From NCBI GenBank assembly GCA_035772405.1, contig JAYKKM010000452.1, positions 166,001-230,000 of the forward strand: a stretch of 64,000 bases of DNA, in the 5' to 3' direction. The stretch's first letter is position 1, and each line of letters starts with the position of its first letter. Under the pieces are notes generated by a model. It ran no database searches, was not told the origin of the DNA, and worked only from the letters and a program-made list of their open reading frames with translations. The DNA is from Chrysogorgia sp. JL179-B06. Its lineage: Eukaryota; Cnidaria; Anthozoa; Scleralcyonacea; Chrysogorgiidae. Below are positions 8,494 through 17,195 of the stretch, piece by piece. A program made the translations under genes and the position numbers.

Positions 8494-8541
8494 TTTTATA
8501 GTTTTGCAAAATCTATAAAAGTAGGTTGTCAAACTATAAAA
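8494..8541. promoter_or_regulatory. Divergent promoter with two TATA boxes
   Basis: TATAAAA on the minus strand at 8500-8494 (for the gene starting 8454) and TATAAAA on the plus strand at 8535-8541 (for the gene starting 8574), only 34 bp apart. Both sit about 33-40 nt before their ATG. Confidence 0.5.
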
Positions 8542-8573
8542 TTTTCACAAAACGTTCAAAAAATATTGTCAAG

Positions 8574-8777
8574 ATGGTCTATTGCAGTTTCTGTTGTTGT
8601 GAAGTGAATTCCTTCTATCATTTTTTCATGCATTACAGATGTAAAGAATGCTTTGTAAACCATCATTATTGTTATCCTTGTAAACAGAATTACGGACGAC
8701 TTATCTATAGTAGAATAGTTGATCTATGTGAATGTGATGATAGAATACAAAGATGGAAAAAAACTTATTTGGATTAA
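8574..8777 (+). CDS. Small Cys/His-rich protein
   Basis: Sixty-seven residues from ATG 8574, chosen over an upstream TTG because a TATA box precedes it. Cys and His cluster throughout: YCSFCCCEV, FMHYRCKECF, NHHYCYPCKQ and LCECDD, enough for two zinc sites in a treble-clef or RING-like cross-brace, though spacing does not fit a standard RING. The AATAAA signal overlaps its stop. No family recognised. Confidence 0.55.
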   Translation: MVYCSFCCCEVNSFYHFFMHYRCKECFVNHHYCYPCKQNYGRLIYSRIVDLCECDDRIQRWKKTYLD

Positions 8778-8802
8778 TAAAATTTTTTTTAAAATACATT
8801 GT

Positions 8803-8952
8803 CTACCATTTCCAAAATTCATAAAACTTATGATTATAATTCGGATGATCTTTTTTCCATCCACCTTTTTGAATTTTTTTAGAACGTCGTCGTTTACGTA
8901 TTCGTTTTTTTATTTTCGCTTTTCTTATACATCTCCTACTCCTACACTTCAT
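8803..8952 (-). CDS. Short Arg/Lys-rich basic protein
   Basis: Forty-nine codons from ATG 8952 to TAG 8805-8803. Residues 4-26 are almost wholly basic (RSRRCIRKAKIKKR then IRKRRRSKK), followed by QKGGWKKD and an aromatic tail. The compact basic stretch ending in a Gly-Gly turn recalls the core-condensing basic proteins of adeno- and Polinton-like viruses; this is an analogy, not a proven homology. A similar basic stretch lies right after the decayed ATPase near 52.35 kb. Likely a DNA-condensing or nucleic-acid-binding peptide. Confidence 0.5.
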   Translation of the reverse strand: MKCRSRRCIRKAKIKKRIRKRRRSKKIQKGGWKKDHPNYNHKFYEFWKW

Positions 8953-9085
8953 TTTTTTATGTTAACTGAAGTACGACAAGCAATGGTTTTAAAAAAAAAA
9001 AGAAAAAACCATCTATTTATACTGTTCTGTTTTTGATTTTTTTTTAATATCTTTTTCTGAGACACATATATAATATTTATATAAG

Positions 9086-9478
9086 ATGTTTAAACTAAAA
9101 AACTTTATCATTACTGAAAAAATGTCCGTATTACATTATGTTAGTATATGTACAAATAGTATAACTTTTTTTGACTGCGCCAAAAATACTTTTCAGCGCT
9201 ATTTATCATATGAATATCTTCTTAAAGAAAATCCTGAATATATATATTTTGTAGAGGATTGCAAACCTGTTACAATAATTAAAACAAAACAATGTTCTGT
9301 AATAAAAAAAAATGGTGTGGAACAACACCCGTATGAACTAACCCTGAAAGTTATCAATCATGGAGAATCTGGAAAAACACTAAAAATATTATCAGAGGAA
9401 GATGTTCCTCATCTTTTACATAAAATTGTTAAGTTTATAAAAACTGACAAAGACATAATAATTCCTTCTCTTGTATAA
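9086..9478 (+). CDS. Small paralogous-family protein (member 4)
   Basis: 130 residues from ATG 9086, or 118 from the ATG of MSVLHYV. Core: YLLKENPEYIYFVEDCKP, then HPYELTLKVINHG and a helical tail ending in IIPSLV. Residue-for-residue this is closest to the 7649 protein (identical VEDCKP and YELTLK). A TATA-rich run directly precedes the start. AATAAA lies about 15 nt after the stop. Function unknown. Confidence 0.7.
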   Translation: MFKLKNFIITEKMSVLHYVSICTNSITFFDCAKNTFQRYLSYEYLLKENPEYIYFVEDCKPVTIIKTKQCSVIKKNGVEQHPYELTLKVINHGESGKTLKILSEEDVPHLLHKIVKFIKTDKDIIIPSLV

Positions 9479-9538
9479 ATTTATTTTTTATAATAAAACA
9501 TGTGAATCATTGTTATTTTTTTACATGAATTTCTTTCT

Positions 9539-9973
9539 TTACTCTAAAAGTTTTTTTCTTTTTTGTTTTTGTCGATGCTTGTTCTTATAATCAGCTAATT
9601 TATAGATTCTTTCACTATCCCATAATTTTCCCATTTTACCCTGACGTTTTCCATATCGATATAACGTGGACGGATCATATAGTCTACCCTTAAAATAGTA
9701 GAAATCATCAGCATAAGAACGAAGGATTTCTCCCCCATATGGAAGCCAATCAAAAATATCATCTCTTGCTTCTTTGAGATAAACAACCCCTTGAAGAAAT
9801 CCCAATTCTTTATCTTTTACAATTTCACGACTACATTCAAAAAACGATATTTCATTTAATTTAAGACAATTCTGTGGAGTATGAATTAATTTCGCTGCCT
9901 CTATCAATTTTTCAGCATTTTCTGGATTACGCATTTGAAATGACCAAATCTTTCGCGAGGGTATATACCCCAT
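9539..9973 (-). CDS. Possible Rep/HUH-nuclease-like protein
   Basis: About 144 residues from ATG 9973 (MGYIPSRK); upstream TTG codons are unlikely starts. Three segments fall in the order and rough spacing of the HUH endonuclease domain of circular ssDNA-virus Rep proteins: KIWSFQMRNPENAEKLI (motif I position), ELGFLQGVVYLKEA (motif II position; the first His is Phe here) and FYYFKGR (motif III position, Y-x-x-K). A basic tail (HRQKQKRKK) ends the protein. No helicase domain follows. If the relation is right, the metal-binding His pair is damaged, so nicking activity is doubtful and a DNA-binding role is more likely. By-eye assignment only. The GGGTATAAAA TATA box lies about 40 nt upstream. 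Confidence 0.4.
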   Translation of the reverse strand: MGYIPSRKIWSFQMRNPENAEKLIEAAKLIHTPQNCLKLNEISFFECSREIVKDKELGFLQGVVYLKEARDDIFDWLPYGGEILRSYADDFYYFKGRLYDPSTLYRYGKRQGKMGKLWDSERIYKLADYKNKHRQKQKRKKLLE

Positions 9974-10013
9974 CTTCAACAAAATAACTGAACATTTTTT
10001 TTATGATATCGTT

Positions 10014-10023
10014 TTTTATACCC
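10014..10023 (-). promoter_or_regulatory. TATA box GGGTATAAAA for the Rep-like gene
   Basis: Minus-strand GGGTATAAAA about 41-50 nt before the ATG at 9973, identical over ten bases to the element at 3565-3574. Confidence 0.5.
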
Positions 10024-10156
10024 TAGGTTTTGTAGAAATGAAAAAAAAAAAATTTCTCAAAAAACTTTCATATAAATAAGCTGAAACTTTTCTTTTTCAT
10101 TTATACACTACGTGCTTATAAAACATTGTCCCTCTACAAACTTAGTTTAAGAAAAA

Positions 10157-10675
10157 ATGGCTACGAAAGAAGAAATAACGAATGAAGCTTCCTATGGAAA
10201 ACCCAACCTCATACCCCTGAATGGTTCCCCTCTCATATGGGATTACAACGATAAAGGAGAGGGATACGCGTACGGTGTACGTGATACGGATACGTATACG
10301 TCGAAAGTATTTAATTTCGAGGACTTCAGACCCCCCAAACCTATTCAGGATGATTCTGATAGTGATGATAGTTTGAAAGCATTTTTGGGGACTGCTGATG
10401 ACGAAGTAAAGGAGGAAAAAGTATTTAATAGAAACAACATTAAAAAAAAAGTATATACCCGCTATAATATTAATACTCTTCGACAGAATTTTCCAAATCA
10501 AAAATATATTTTACGACACTGTATATACTTTCCCTCGGGTAGGCTATCCGGGTATAAATTATATTTAGAAGTGGTAGATGGGGGAATTATTTGTCCGCAT
10601 AAATATATAACAACAATTATGATAACTGATGATTCCATACTTAGTTCCATTAATAAAGAAATGTATTTAGATTAA
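10157..10675 (+). CDS. Small paralogous-family protein with N-terminal extension (member 5)
   Basis: 172 residues. The first ~90 residues are a unique, hydrophilic, acidic extension (QDDSDSDDS near residue 72), probably disordered. The family core follows: LRQNFPNQKYILRHCIYF, then GYKLYLEVVDGG and a helical end. A TATA-like ATATAAATAAG sits about 85 nt upstream; the stop overlaps AATAAA. The extension suggests a regulatory or scaffold version of the family fold. Function unknown. Confidence 0.65.
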   Translation: MATKEEITNEASYGKPNLIPLNGSPLIWDYNDKGEGYAYGVRDTDTYTSKVFNFEDFRPPKPIQDDSDSDDSLKAFLGTADDEVKEEKVFNRNNIKKKVYTRYNINTLRQNFPNQKYILRHCIYFPSGRLSGYKLYLEVVDGGIICPHKYITTIMITDDSILSSINKEMYLD

Positions 10676-10897
10676 ATAAAAACAATAAAAAGAGAATTTT
10701 GTTTTTCAAAAAAAGTTATTTTATTGTGTGTTAAAGTACATTTTATTTTTTTTAAAAATATATTTCATCTATTTGAAAAACACCAAATAATTTTTGAAGA
10801 TATTTCCCTCTACAAATTTTATCATTTTTTTTTTAAAATACCGTAACTAAGGAATATCAGTCATTCGGCCCTAAGATGGCGTCGAGGTAAGAGCTCC

Positions 10898-11047
10898 ATG
10901 GCGGAAATTTCTATGATTAATTCTATAAACCAAAATGTGATTATTTTTATTTCAACATCGTACAACTCTTCCAATAAAAATAATACGGACTTTTTTTTGG
11001 AGGGTAAGTATAAATCACATCGGGTGAGGTATGATGGTCGTTTATAA
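10898..11047 (+). pseudogene. 49-codon frame, possible capsid-protein first exon or remnant
   Basis: ATG at 10898 gives a 49-residue frame including VIIFISTSYNSSNKNNTDFF, which has the 'h-x-S-x-S-S-N-x-x-N' flavour of penton-type N-termini. At LEG the DNA reads GGAGGGTAAGTATA, a textbook 5' splice site, so the frame may continue in another exon or simply be decayed. A second frame from 11080 (MKLTTITLIDLPLTLWSSN) could be its continuation. It lies at the right edge of the AT-rich block and may be the block's last gene. Weak. Confidence 0.25.
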
Positions 11048-11399
11048 AGTTTTTTTTTGAATTTTAAAATATCTATCTCATGAAATTGACTACGATAACC
11101 TTGATTGACCTTCCTCTCACTCTCTGGTCGTCAAACTCAAGGATAATCAAAAAAAACTGGTCGTACAACAACACCAGGTTTCATGAGATAAATATATACA
11201 AAATTCACAAAAAACCTCTTGTATACGACCAGGTGCATATCCCCCCTGATTTGATGGCTGGTCGTTCTATACAGGGTGACCACACCTTAAAAAGCTTCAA
11301 CCCCCCTGGAAATACGGGATTGTGCTGTGCTCTGATTGGTCCATTCAAATCATTCTTGATTCTGATTGGCTTAGAGCTCGGTTCCAATCCCAAACACAT

Positions 11400-11401
<2 letters not shown>
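11048..11401. other. Edge of the viral block; no clear gene
   Basis: Contains a short inverted pair (atatctatctcatgaaa at about 11069 against tttcatgagataaatat at about 11179) and a frame from 11080 that is open but unrecognised. Composition returns to host-like from about 11220. Confidence 0.4.

Positions 11402-11453
<52 letters not shown>
11402..11453. repeat. (TA)n microsatellite
   Basis: Uninterrupted TA dinucleotide tract of about 52 bp. Confidence 0.95.
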
Positions 11454-11455
<2 letters not shown>

Positions 11456-11459
11456 CGAC

Positions 11460-12280
11460 TGTTTTGGTGCCGCAACCCAGAACGCTCTGTCTCCATGTGT
11501 CACCGTTTTGGATTTTGGCTCAAGTAGCAGATTTCAGTCAGATGATCTCAAAGCACGAGTAGGTTTATATTTAGTTAGCAAATCAGTAATATAAACAGGC
11601 GCCGGGCCATGCGAAGCCTTGAAAGTAATTATTAGTATCTTAAATACAATCCTTGATCTCACCAGCAACCAGTGAAGATTACGAAGCACAGGGGAGATAT
11701 GCTCCAATTTTTTAACCCCTGTAACAAGTCTAGCAGCTGTATTTTGAATTCGCTGTAACTTGCTCAATTAAGCTTCTGGTAAGCGTATTACAGCTGTCAA
11801 GTTTTGATGTTATGAATGCATGCATAAACTTCTCACAGTCCTTTTTACTCAAATATTTCCTGATCTTGCCGATATTTCTGATAGCAAATGTGGCCGATTT
11901 ACAGATGTTATTTACATGAGTATTTAATTTTGGATGACTATCTACAGCAACACCGAGATCACGTGCAACCGGAGCCCGTTGGATTCTCACATCATTGACA
12001 CATCTTTCTGGCATTGGTTCACAATGCATAAAACGTGACGATAGATGGACAATCGCGGTTTTACTCGGATTGCATATAAGACCATTCATAGTACACCAGT
12101 TGGTGATGTCCTTAATACATAACTCAAGTTTAGCTAGAGCAGCAGGTCGATCACATGGAGATTTTATAGGCATATACAGCTGTGTTGGAACTAGTGAAAA
12201 CAAATTAAATTGCTTTCTCACCAATTCAATTGAATTGTCTAAAATGAATGGTACCTATTATGGTATATTTTCCTAGGAGA
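11460..12280 (-). mobile_element. Non-LTR retrotransposon fragment (RT C-terminal part)
   Basis: Minus-strand frames 12224-11730 and 11767-11534 join as one RT 3' end. The first shows WCTMNGLICNPSKTAIVHLS and RDLGVAVDSHPKLNTHVN, the usual segment after the catalytic YxDD in CR1/jockey-type LINEs. The second shows LQRIQNTAARLVTGVKK and LHWLLVRSRIVFKILI, the RT tail. A frameshift separates them near 11750, and the upstream RT core is absent. 5'-truncated dead copy. Confidence 0.8.
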
Positions 12281-12560
12281 AAAGTACATCGACACTAAGA
12301 ACCTCGCTGATGAGGTTAATAATTATTTTATCAGCCAAACCGAAGATTTCTGAATTTTATGTGTCGGAGAGTGAAGCATGTAACGCATTACCTGTATTAA
12401 CTATCAAGATTGCTAAAGCTATTGGATCTTATGAAATTCCAAACGAGTTGTTAAAGGAATTTTCCCTCGAGCTGGCCCTGTGGTAAGTGGTATTTATAAT
12501 CAATTAATGAGAGAGAAAATTCCCGATTTCCTAAAGTCGTCTATTGTAGGGTGTAAAAGA
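12270..12560 (+). mobile_element. LINE fragment (endonuclease-RT linker)
   Basis: Plus-strand translation gives KAIGSYEIPNELLKEF and YNQLMREKIPDFLKSSIV, broken by indels: the region just upstream of RT motif 1 in CR1/jockey-type LINEs. It lies head-to-head with the fragment at 11.5-12.28 kb, so the two are inverted pieces of related elements. Confidence 0.6.
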
Positions 12561-13147
12561 AATAGGTCTTATATCGCCTTCGGACATTGGTAATTTTATT
12601 TTGGGGATGGTGGTAATGTTAGAATACTTCCATATACCAGGTGCGATACTATTAGTAAGGCTAACATTAACGATTGTAGCAATGGGGGCTGCCAACTCGT
12701 CACGGCATGGGACGTTATCTGGACAATGAGCTTTAGAGGACTTGATTAAAAGGAGGTTTTTGCATACCTAATATGGTTGGATGGTTGGGGCGACCTCGTT
12801 GGACTGCACGAACGTGGACAAAATTATTCAAAGAGTTTACTAATTCTTGCTGGCACAGGGTTGTGCCATCATGTTGCAAAGATAAATATGTAGTTTTACG
12901 GGATCTTCCAGACATATCGTTCACAGCGCACCACCATTTATGACAGTTTTCTTTCTTTAGATGTTGTACTGTACTTTGTTCTTGTAAATGGTTTTCTTTC
13001 TATCAGCAATTTCTTTCTGGACTTTTTATTTGAAAGAACGTCACAAGGAAACGTTACCACTATGGAAAGCTTTCTGTCGATCTTATAACAGTATGTTAAT
13101 AGCTGGGATTATCCACGGCTTGTCAGAAAGGACGTGCTTTATGATCT
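12561..13147. other. No supported gene
   Basis: A short minus frame (12924-12733) and a plus frame from 12988 are open but carry no recognised motif; the latter runs into the MITE at 13148. Confidence 0.4.
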
Positions 13148-13601
13148 TTAACTCTTTCCCGACGGCTGAAAAACATCAAAAATTGAACGACCACGTTGTT
13201 CTATTGATATCTCTTGAAATAACCATAACTGTTGCGAAAGCTATACATTTTCTGGAAGCCCAATAAACCGGCTTTTACTTGTGCTTTTAAATTTCCCGAA
13301 CAAAACACATTATGTTAATATAAATTAGCATTAATTATCATAAATCAGGTTGAAAAATTTACATTTTTCTAGAAAAGGCCATCTTGCACGCCCGCGTAGC
13401 ATCTTGAAAACTCAAAATGCCACCAATCGCAGAGTTGTTTATGAAATCAAATCAAACTTGGCGTGTGCGTGGATTTCATGTTCCTGACGCTTGTCAAATT
13501 TCAATTTTTAATCTTGCGTAACCGTGTGCCGTGTTTTTCGATTGACGACTTTGCGGGTCTTCAATGACCCGTTTTAACTGCGCCGGTCGGGAAAGAGTTA
13601 A
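13148..13601. mobile_element. TTAA-flanked MITE, copy 1
   Basis: 454 bp. Begins TTAACTCTTTCCCGACGG and ends CCGGTCGGGAAAGAGTTAA, so the ends are inverted repeats (CTCTTTCCCGAC) flanked by TTAA on both sides, the target duplication typical of piggyBac. No coding capacity. About 97% like copy 2 by eye. Confidence 0.75.
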
Positions 13602-14077
13602 TAAACAATGGCCGATATTTTTTCGCATCGATCAATTTTATATTTTCGCCTGAATTTTTCATCATCGTTGTAAGTCGGCTAAACAACACACATATCAAAT
13701 TTTAAGCCAATTTGGTGAATTATTTCCTACATTTCTAAACACGGTGAATTTTGACCTTTTTGACCCACATGCATAGAACGTATTGTCTTTGTGGTGTATA
13801 GATAGCTTGCGTATATATTTAAAAATATGAGCTCCCGTGCGGGTGGACCAGTGCGGGTGGGATCTCTGCAGAGACTCTGCTTCGGGTAACCCTTACATAA
13901 TTCCTCTCATTGAGGGGGGTAGGGGGAGCAGAGAAGGGGGTTCATTTTTGCTCACTGACCATTTTTTTGCTTTGTTAAACTGTATTTACATTGATTATTT
14001 TCAATTCAACAGATAATAAACTGCTTTTCCTTTCACGCTTTTTCTTCGATTATTTTCAATTTACCTATTATTGCTTA
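13602..14077. other. Spacer between two MITE copies; no gene
   Basis: No coding signal. Includes a short G-rich run (gaggggggtagggggagcag) near 13912. Confidence 0.5.
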
Positions 14078-14530
14078 TTAACTCTTTCCCGACGGCTGAA
14101 AAACATCAAAATTGAACGACCACGTTGTTCTATTGATATCTCTTGAAATAACCATAACTGTTGCGAAAGCTATACATTTTCTGGAAGCCCAATAAACCTT
14201 CTTTTACTTGTGCTTTTAAATTTCCCGAACAAAATACATTATGTTAATATAAATTAGCATTAATTATCATAAATCAGGTTGAAAAATTTACATTTTTCTA
14301 GAAAAGGCCATCTTGCACGCCCGCGTAGCATCTTGAAAACTCAAAATGCCACCAATCGCAGAGTTGTTTATGAAATCAAATCAAACTTGGCGTGTGCGTG
14401 GATTTCATGTTCCTGGCGCTTGTCGAATTTCAATTTTTAATCTTGCGTAACCGTGTGCCATGTTTTTCGATTGACGACTTTGCGGGTCTTCAATGACCCG
14501 TTTTAACTGCGCCGGTCGGGAAAGAGTTAA
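14078..14530. mobile_element. TTAA-flanked MITE, copy 2
   Basis: 453 bp, same orientation and same termini as copy 1, again flanked by TTAA. It is inserted in the LINE fragment that continues at 14531. Confidence 0.75.
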
Positions 14531-14990
14531 AGGGAAGACTCGATCAATAGCAGCTGTTAATTGAGAGGTAAAAGAAGTAGCAAGCTCGTCGACTGTTGGG
14601 TTAGGGTTCAGATCTTTGAACCAGTTCTGTGTGGTGGCCCATTACCAAAAGCGTCAATACCAGACTGTGGATAACTACAAACACGACGTTTGCCTGTGCT
14701 AACCGTGAGATTATCTGGACTATTCTTTGACTTAGGCAACCATATGACTGAATTGTGATCACTTTATCCAAGAGGGGCTGTAATAATGGGAATTTCATAC
14801 AATTTATGAAGTTTGGTAATAATCATGTCGAAAAGGATCATCCCACTAGTAGTAGTAAGTTGTTGGATTATCTGCTTATAAGGCTTTGGATTAAAGTCCC
14901 CTTAAAAACGAGGCCGCAATCTGGGTACTTATTACTAATCAACCTCATGCCATACTATGACTTATAATAAATATTTTCATAAATCGTATC
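14531..14990 (-). mobile_element. LINE fragment interrupted by MITE copy 2
   Basis: Minus-strand translation next to the MITE gives DLNPNPTVDELATSFTSQLT then AAIDRVFP, and further up WATTQNWF, with frame breaks. This pattern (hydrophobic, DELA, AIDxxFP) is the linker after the endonuclease in many invertebrate LINEs. Decayed. Confidence 0.5.
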
Positions 14991-15586
14991 GTGGATATGT
15001 TGTTATTCATTTTACACTTTGGTCACTCTAACCATTTTGGCCGTATTGTGGCTTATCTCGCTTTAGTGCATATAGAGTACGGGATTCCTGTGAGGAAGAA
15101 ACACTTCGGGATTCCTGTGAGGAAGAAACTTTTAGGGAATCAGTGCGAAGAACTGTTCAAGATATCAAACATATTGACATGGAAAATGTAAAGTTTTGCT
15201 ATTTATAGAACCCAAACTCAGACAAACAAACCAAAATTGAATCTCACGGGATTCCTAAATAGCCATTTTCTATTGTTGAGATTGCAAGAATAAACAAGAA
15301 TAAATTATAGACTCAGACAAACATACATACTGACGTCATTACCACGCTTCGCTATTGCTGCAACGGATGATATTTGCATTTTCGCTTGAGAACACACGTA
15401 GAAACGATGGTGCTGTCATGCAATGAGTCATTAAACAAGTTATTAAGGAATGAAACAAAGGGACATGTTCGAGCGAAAATATATCACTATTCCGATCAAT
15501 TTTTTTCAGGATATGCATGTATGTATCAAAGTGTTCACAGACAGTAATGGTGTCAAATTGTTAGTACCAAATTCCACACCAATATT
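14991..15586. other. No gene; short direct repeat
   Basis: A 22-bp unit (GGGATTCCTGTGAGGAAGAA + ac) is present twice in tandem at about 15081-15132. Otherwise no feature. Confidence 0.5.
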
Positions 15587-16745
15587 TTGTTGGAAGAAGG
15601 AGTCTGGTTAGACCGTTTCTTTCTGCAAGCGATATTCACGGCAAAACCCGCTTTAATATTGCCGTTGATAATTTCGAATGGGACCAAAACTTTTCGTGGG
15701 TTAAAGCAGATCTCTGAGTGGGAAACTCATTTCGTTTACCGAAAAGGAGCTACAGTACCTCACGTACAGGAAGTACTGAGAGATACAAGATGGACGAGAA
15801 AAATATTTAAAAACCGCCAGACATTAAAAAAGTGCGCATTACGTTCAGAAGGTATTGGAAGATGGTCGTTGGAGTTAAACAGAATGTAAACCACGCATTT
15901 TATTAATTTTAGTGCTTTAATGTGTGTAAAATGAAATTAAAGTGTATATTTTTACTTGTTTCCAATAATCGGTTTTTAATAGTTATGTTTATACTGCTTC
16001 AAAGGCTAGGGTGTTGATGGTGTTTTCTCGGGTGCTTTGGGGGTTCTTTGGGGGTGTTCATCTGTTATTGGGGGCGGGGGGATTGGAGGTGTTCCCGAGT
16101 TAGGGTGCTTATGGGAGTATTTGGGGGCGTTTGGGAGTGTTTTGCGGGTGCTGGTTATATTTGGGGGGGGTTTGTATTGTGCGGGTACTTTGAGGGGTGA
16201 TGGGTATTTGGGGGTGTTTTGGGAGGGTGCTCCCAACAGATTAAATGATCGAAACTAGACATGCGCAGTAGCGATATACCGTCTAACCAAAAGAATCCTG
16301 TAGCCGTCCGATAACACAGCATCTGCTTGAAAGGAAGCAGACACAAAAACCGATTATTGGAAACAAGTCTTAGAGACTTTTAGCAAGTGATGAAAATACA
16401 CTTTAATTTCATTTTAAACATATAATTCGTAGTTAAAGCAATCACTAAAATTAATATATTTCGTGGTTTACGTTCTCTTAACTCCAACAACCATCTTCGA
16501 ATACCTTCTGAACGTAATACGCTTTTTTAATGTCTGGCGGTTTATGAATATTTCTCTCGTCCGTCTTTCGTTGTATCTCTCTTAGTACTTTCCGTACGAG
16601 AGGTAGCTCCTTTTCGTGAAACGAAATGACCCAACGAACGTTTTATCCAATTCGCAATTATCAACAACGATATTAAAGTGGGTTTTGCCGTCAATATAGC
16701 ATTGTCGCTGGGAGAAATCGTTCTAACGTTCTAACCAGGCTCTGT
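15587..16745. mobile_element. Large fold-back element with G-rich loop
   Basis: Two inverted arms of about 400 bp (15587-15985 and 16340-16745), diverged by point changes, surround a 350-bp loop. The loop at 16010-16230 is strongly G-rich on the plus strand (repeated gggggtgtt/ttgggggcg units) and could form G-quadruplexes. The left arm has a 100-codon frame (WLDRFFLQAIFTAKPALILP…) mirrored in decayed form in the right arm. Non-autonomous DNA transposon or hairpin duplication. Confidence 0.65.
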
Positions 16746-16772
16746 TAGCGTATCCTTCTCCTGAATAATATA

Positions 16773-16850
16773 CCAGCTGATGTGGTCTAGTAGTTACCAC
16801 ACATTTCTATGAGCTGGGAGACACAGGTTCAAATCCTGTATCGGACCTCC
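16773..16850 (+). repeat. tRNA-like SINE head
   Basis: Contains A-box-like GTGGTCTAGTAGTTA and a perfect B box GGTTCAAATCC at 16826-16836 in tRNA-like spacing, with T-stem pairing (ACAGG…CCTGT). No good acceptor stem, so a tRNA-derived repeat rather than a functional tRNA. Confidence 0.6.
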
Positions 16851-17154
16851 ACTCAGGGTCTTAAAAATAATTGAGGAGAAAGAGCTGTCTTTGCAATAAT
16901 ATCAGCATATGGTAAGACTTTCGGGTCTTCTCGGATAACGACCTTAAAGTGTATATGAAATGAAAATTAAGTTTGTCTTATTTGAAAGAAATCTTGAAAT
17001 CATAAAGGAACTGCATCTAAATTTTTTCCATATCGCTCTTCGTTCTTGAGATATTGAGATTTGCTTGCATACGTCACATTGTATAATGAGTTGTTGAAAA
17101 ACCATGTATACTATTGAAATTATTCGTTGCTTCTCGAATGGTTTATTCCTCACA

Positions 17155-17195
17155 ATGACGCCTTAACCACTCGGCCACCCTCGCATCTACACGTT
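17155..17195 (-). repeat. 5' half of a tRNA-like sequence
   Basis: Minus strand reads GGTGGCCGAGTGGTTAAGGC, the D-arm/A-box region of class II (Leu/Ser-type) tRNAs. No matching T-arm follows, so this is a fragment. Confidence 0.5.

Larger units (their letters stand above)
1470..10897. mobile_element. Endogenous Polinton/adintovirus-like block, partial
   Basis: About 9.4 kb of very AT-rich DNA packed with short intronless genes in alternating orientation, most gaps under 150 bp, with TATA boxes before genes and AATAAA at or just after stops. This layout is unlike the surrounding transposon-filled host DNA. The hallmark gene is a DDE integrase of the type used by Polintons and adintoviruses. 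I see no terminal inverted repeat, polymerase B, major capsid, protease or ATPase within the block, and the left-most gene runs straight into host-like sequence, so the left side is probably truncated. An in-frame stop and apparent frameshifts show partial decay, yet most small genes are intact, which suggests recent insertion or a low mutation load. Confidence 0.65.

Noticed and set aside
1470..10897. Bacterial contamination as explanation for the Fic gene block
   Set aside because: Genes have TATA boxes and AATAAA signals, lack Shine-Dalgarno sites, and the integrase is of the eukaryotic virus/Polinton type; the flanks are continuous with animal repeats.
16006..16258. Pro-rich and Gly-rich frames on both strands
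   Set aside because: Arise from the G-rich loop of the fold-back element.
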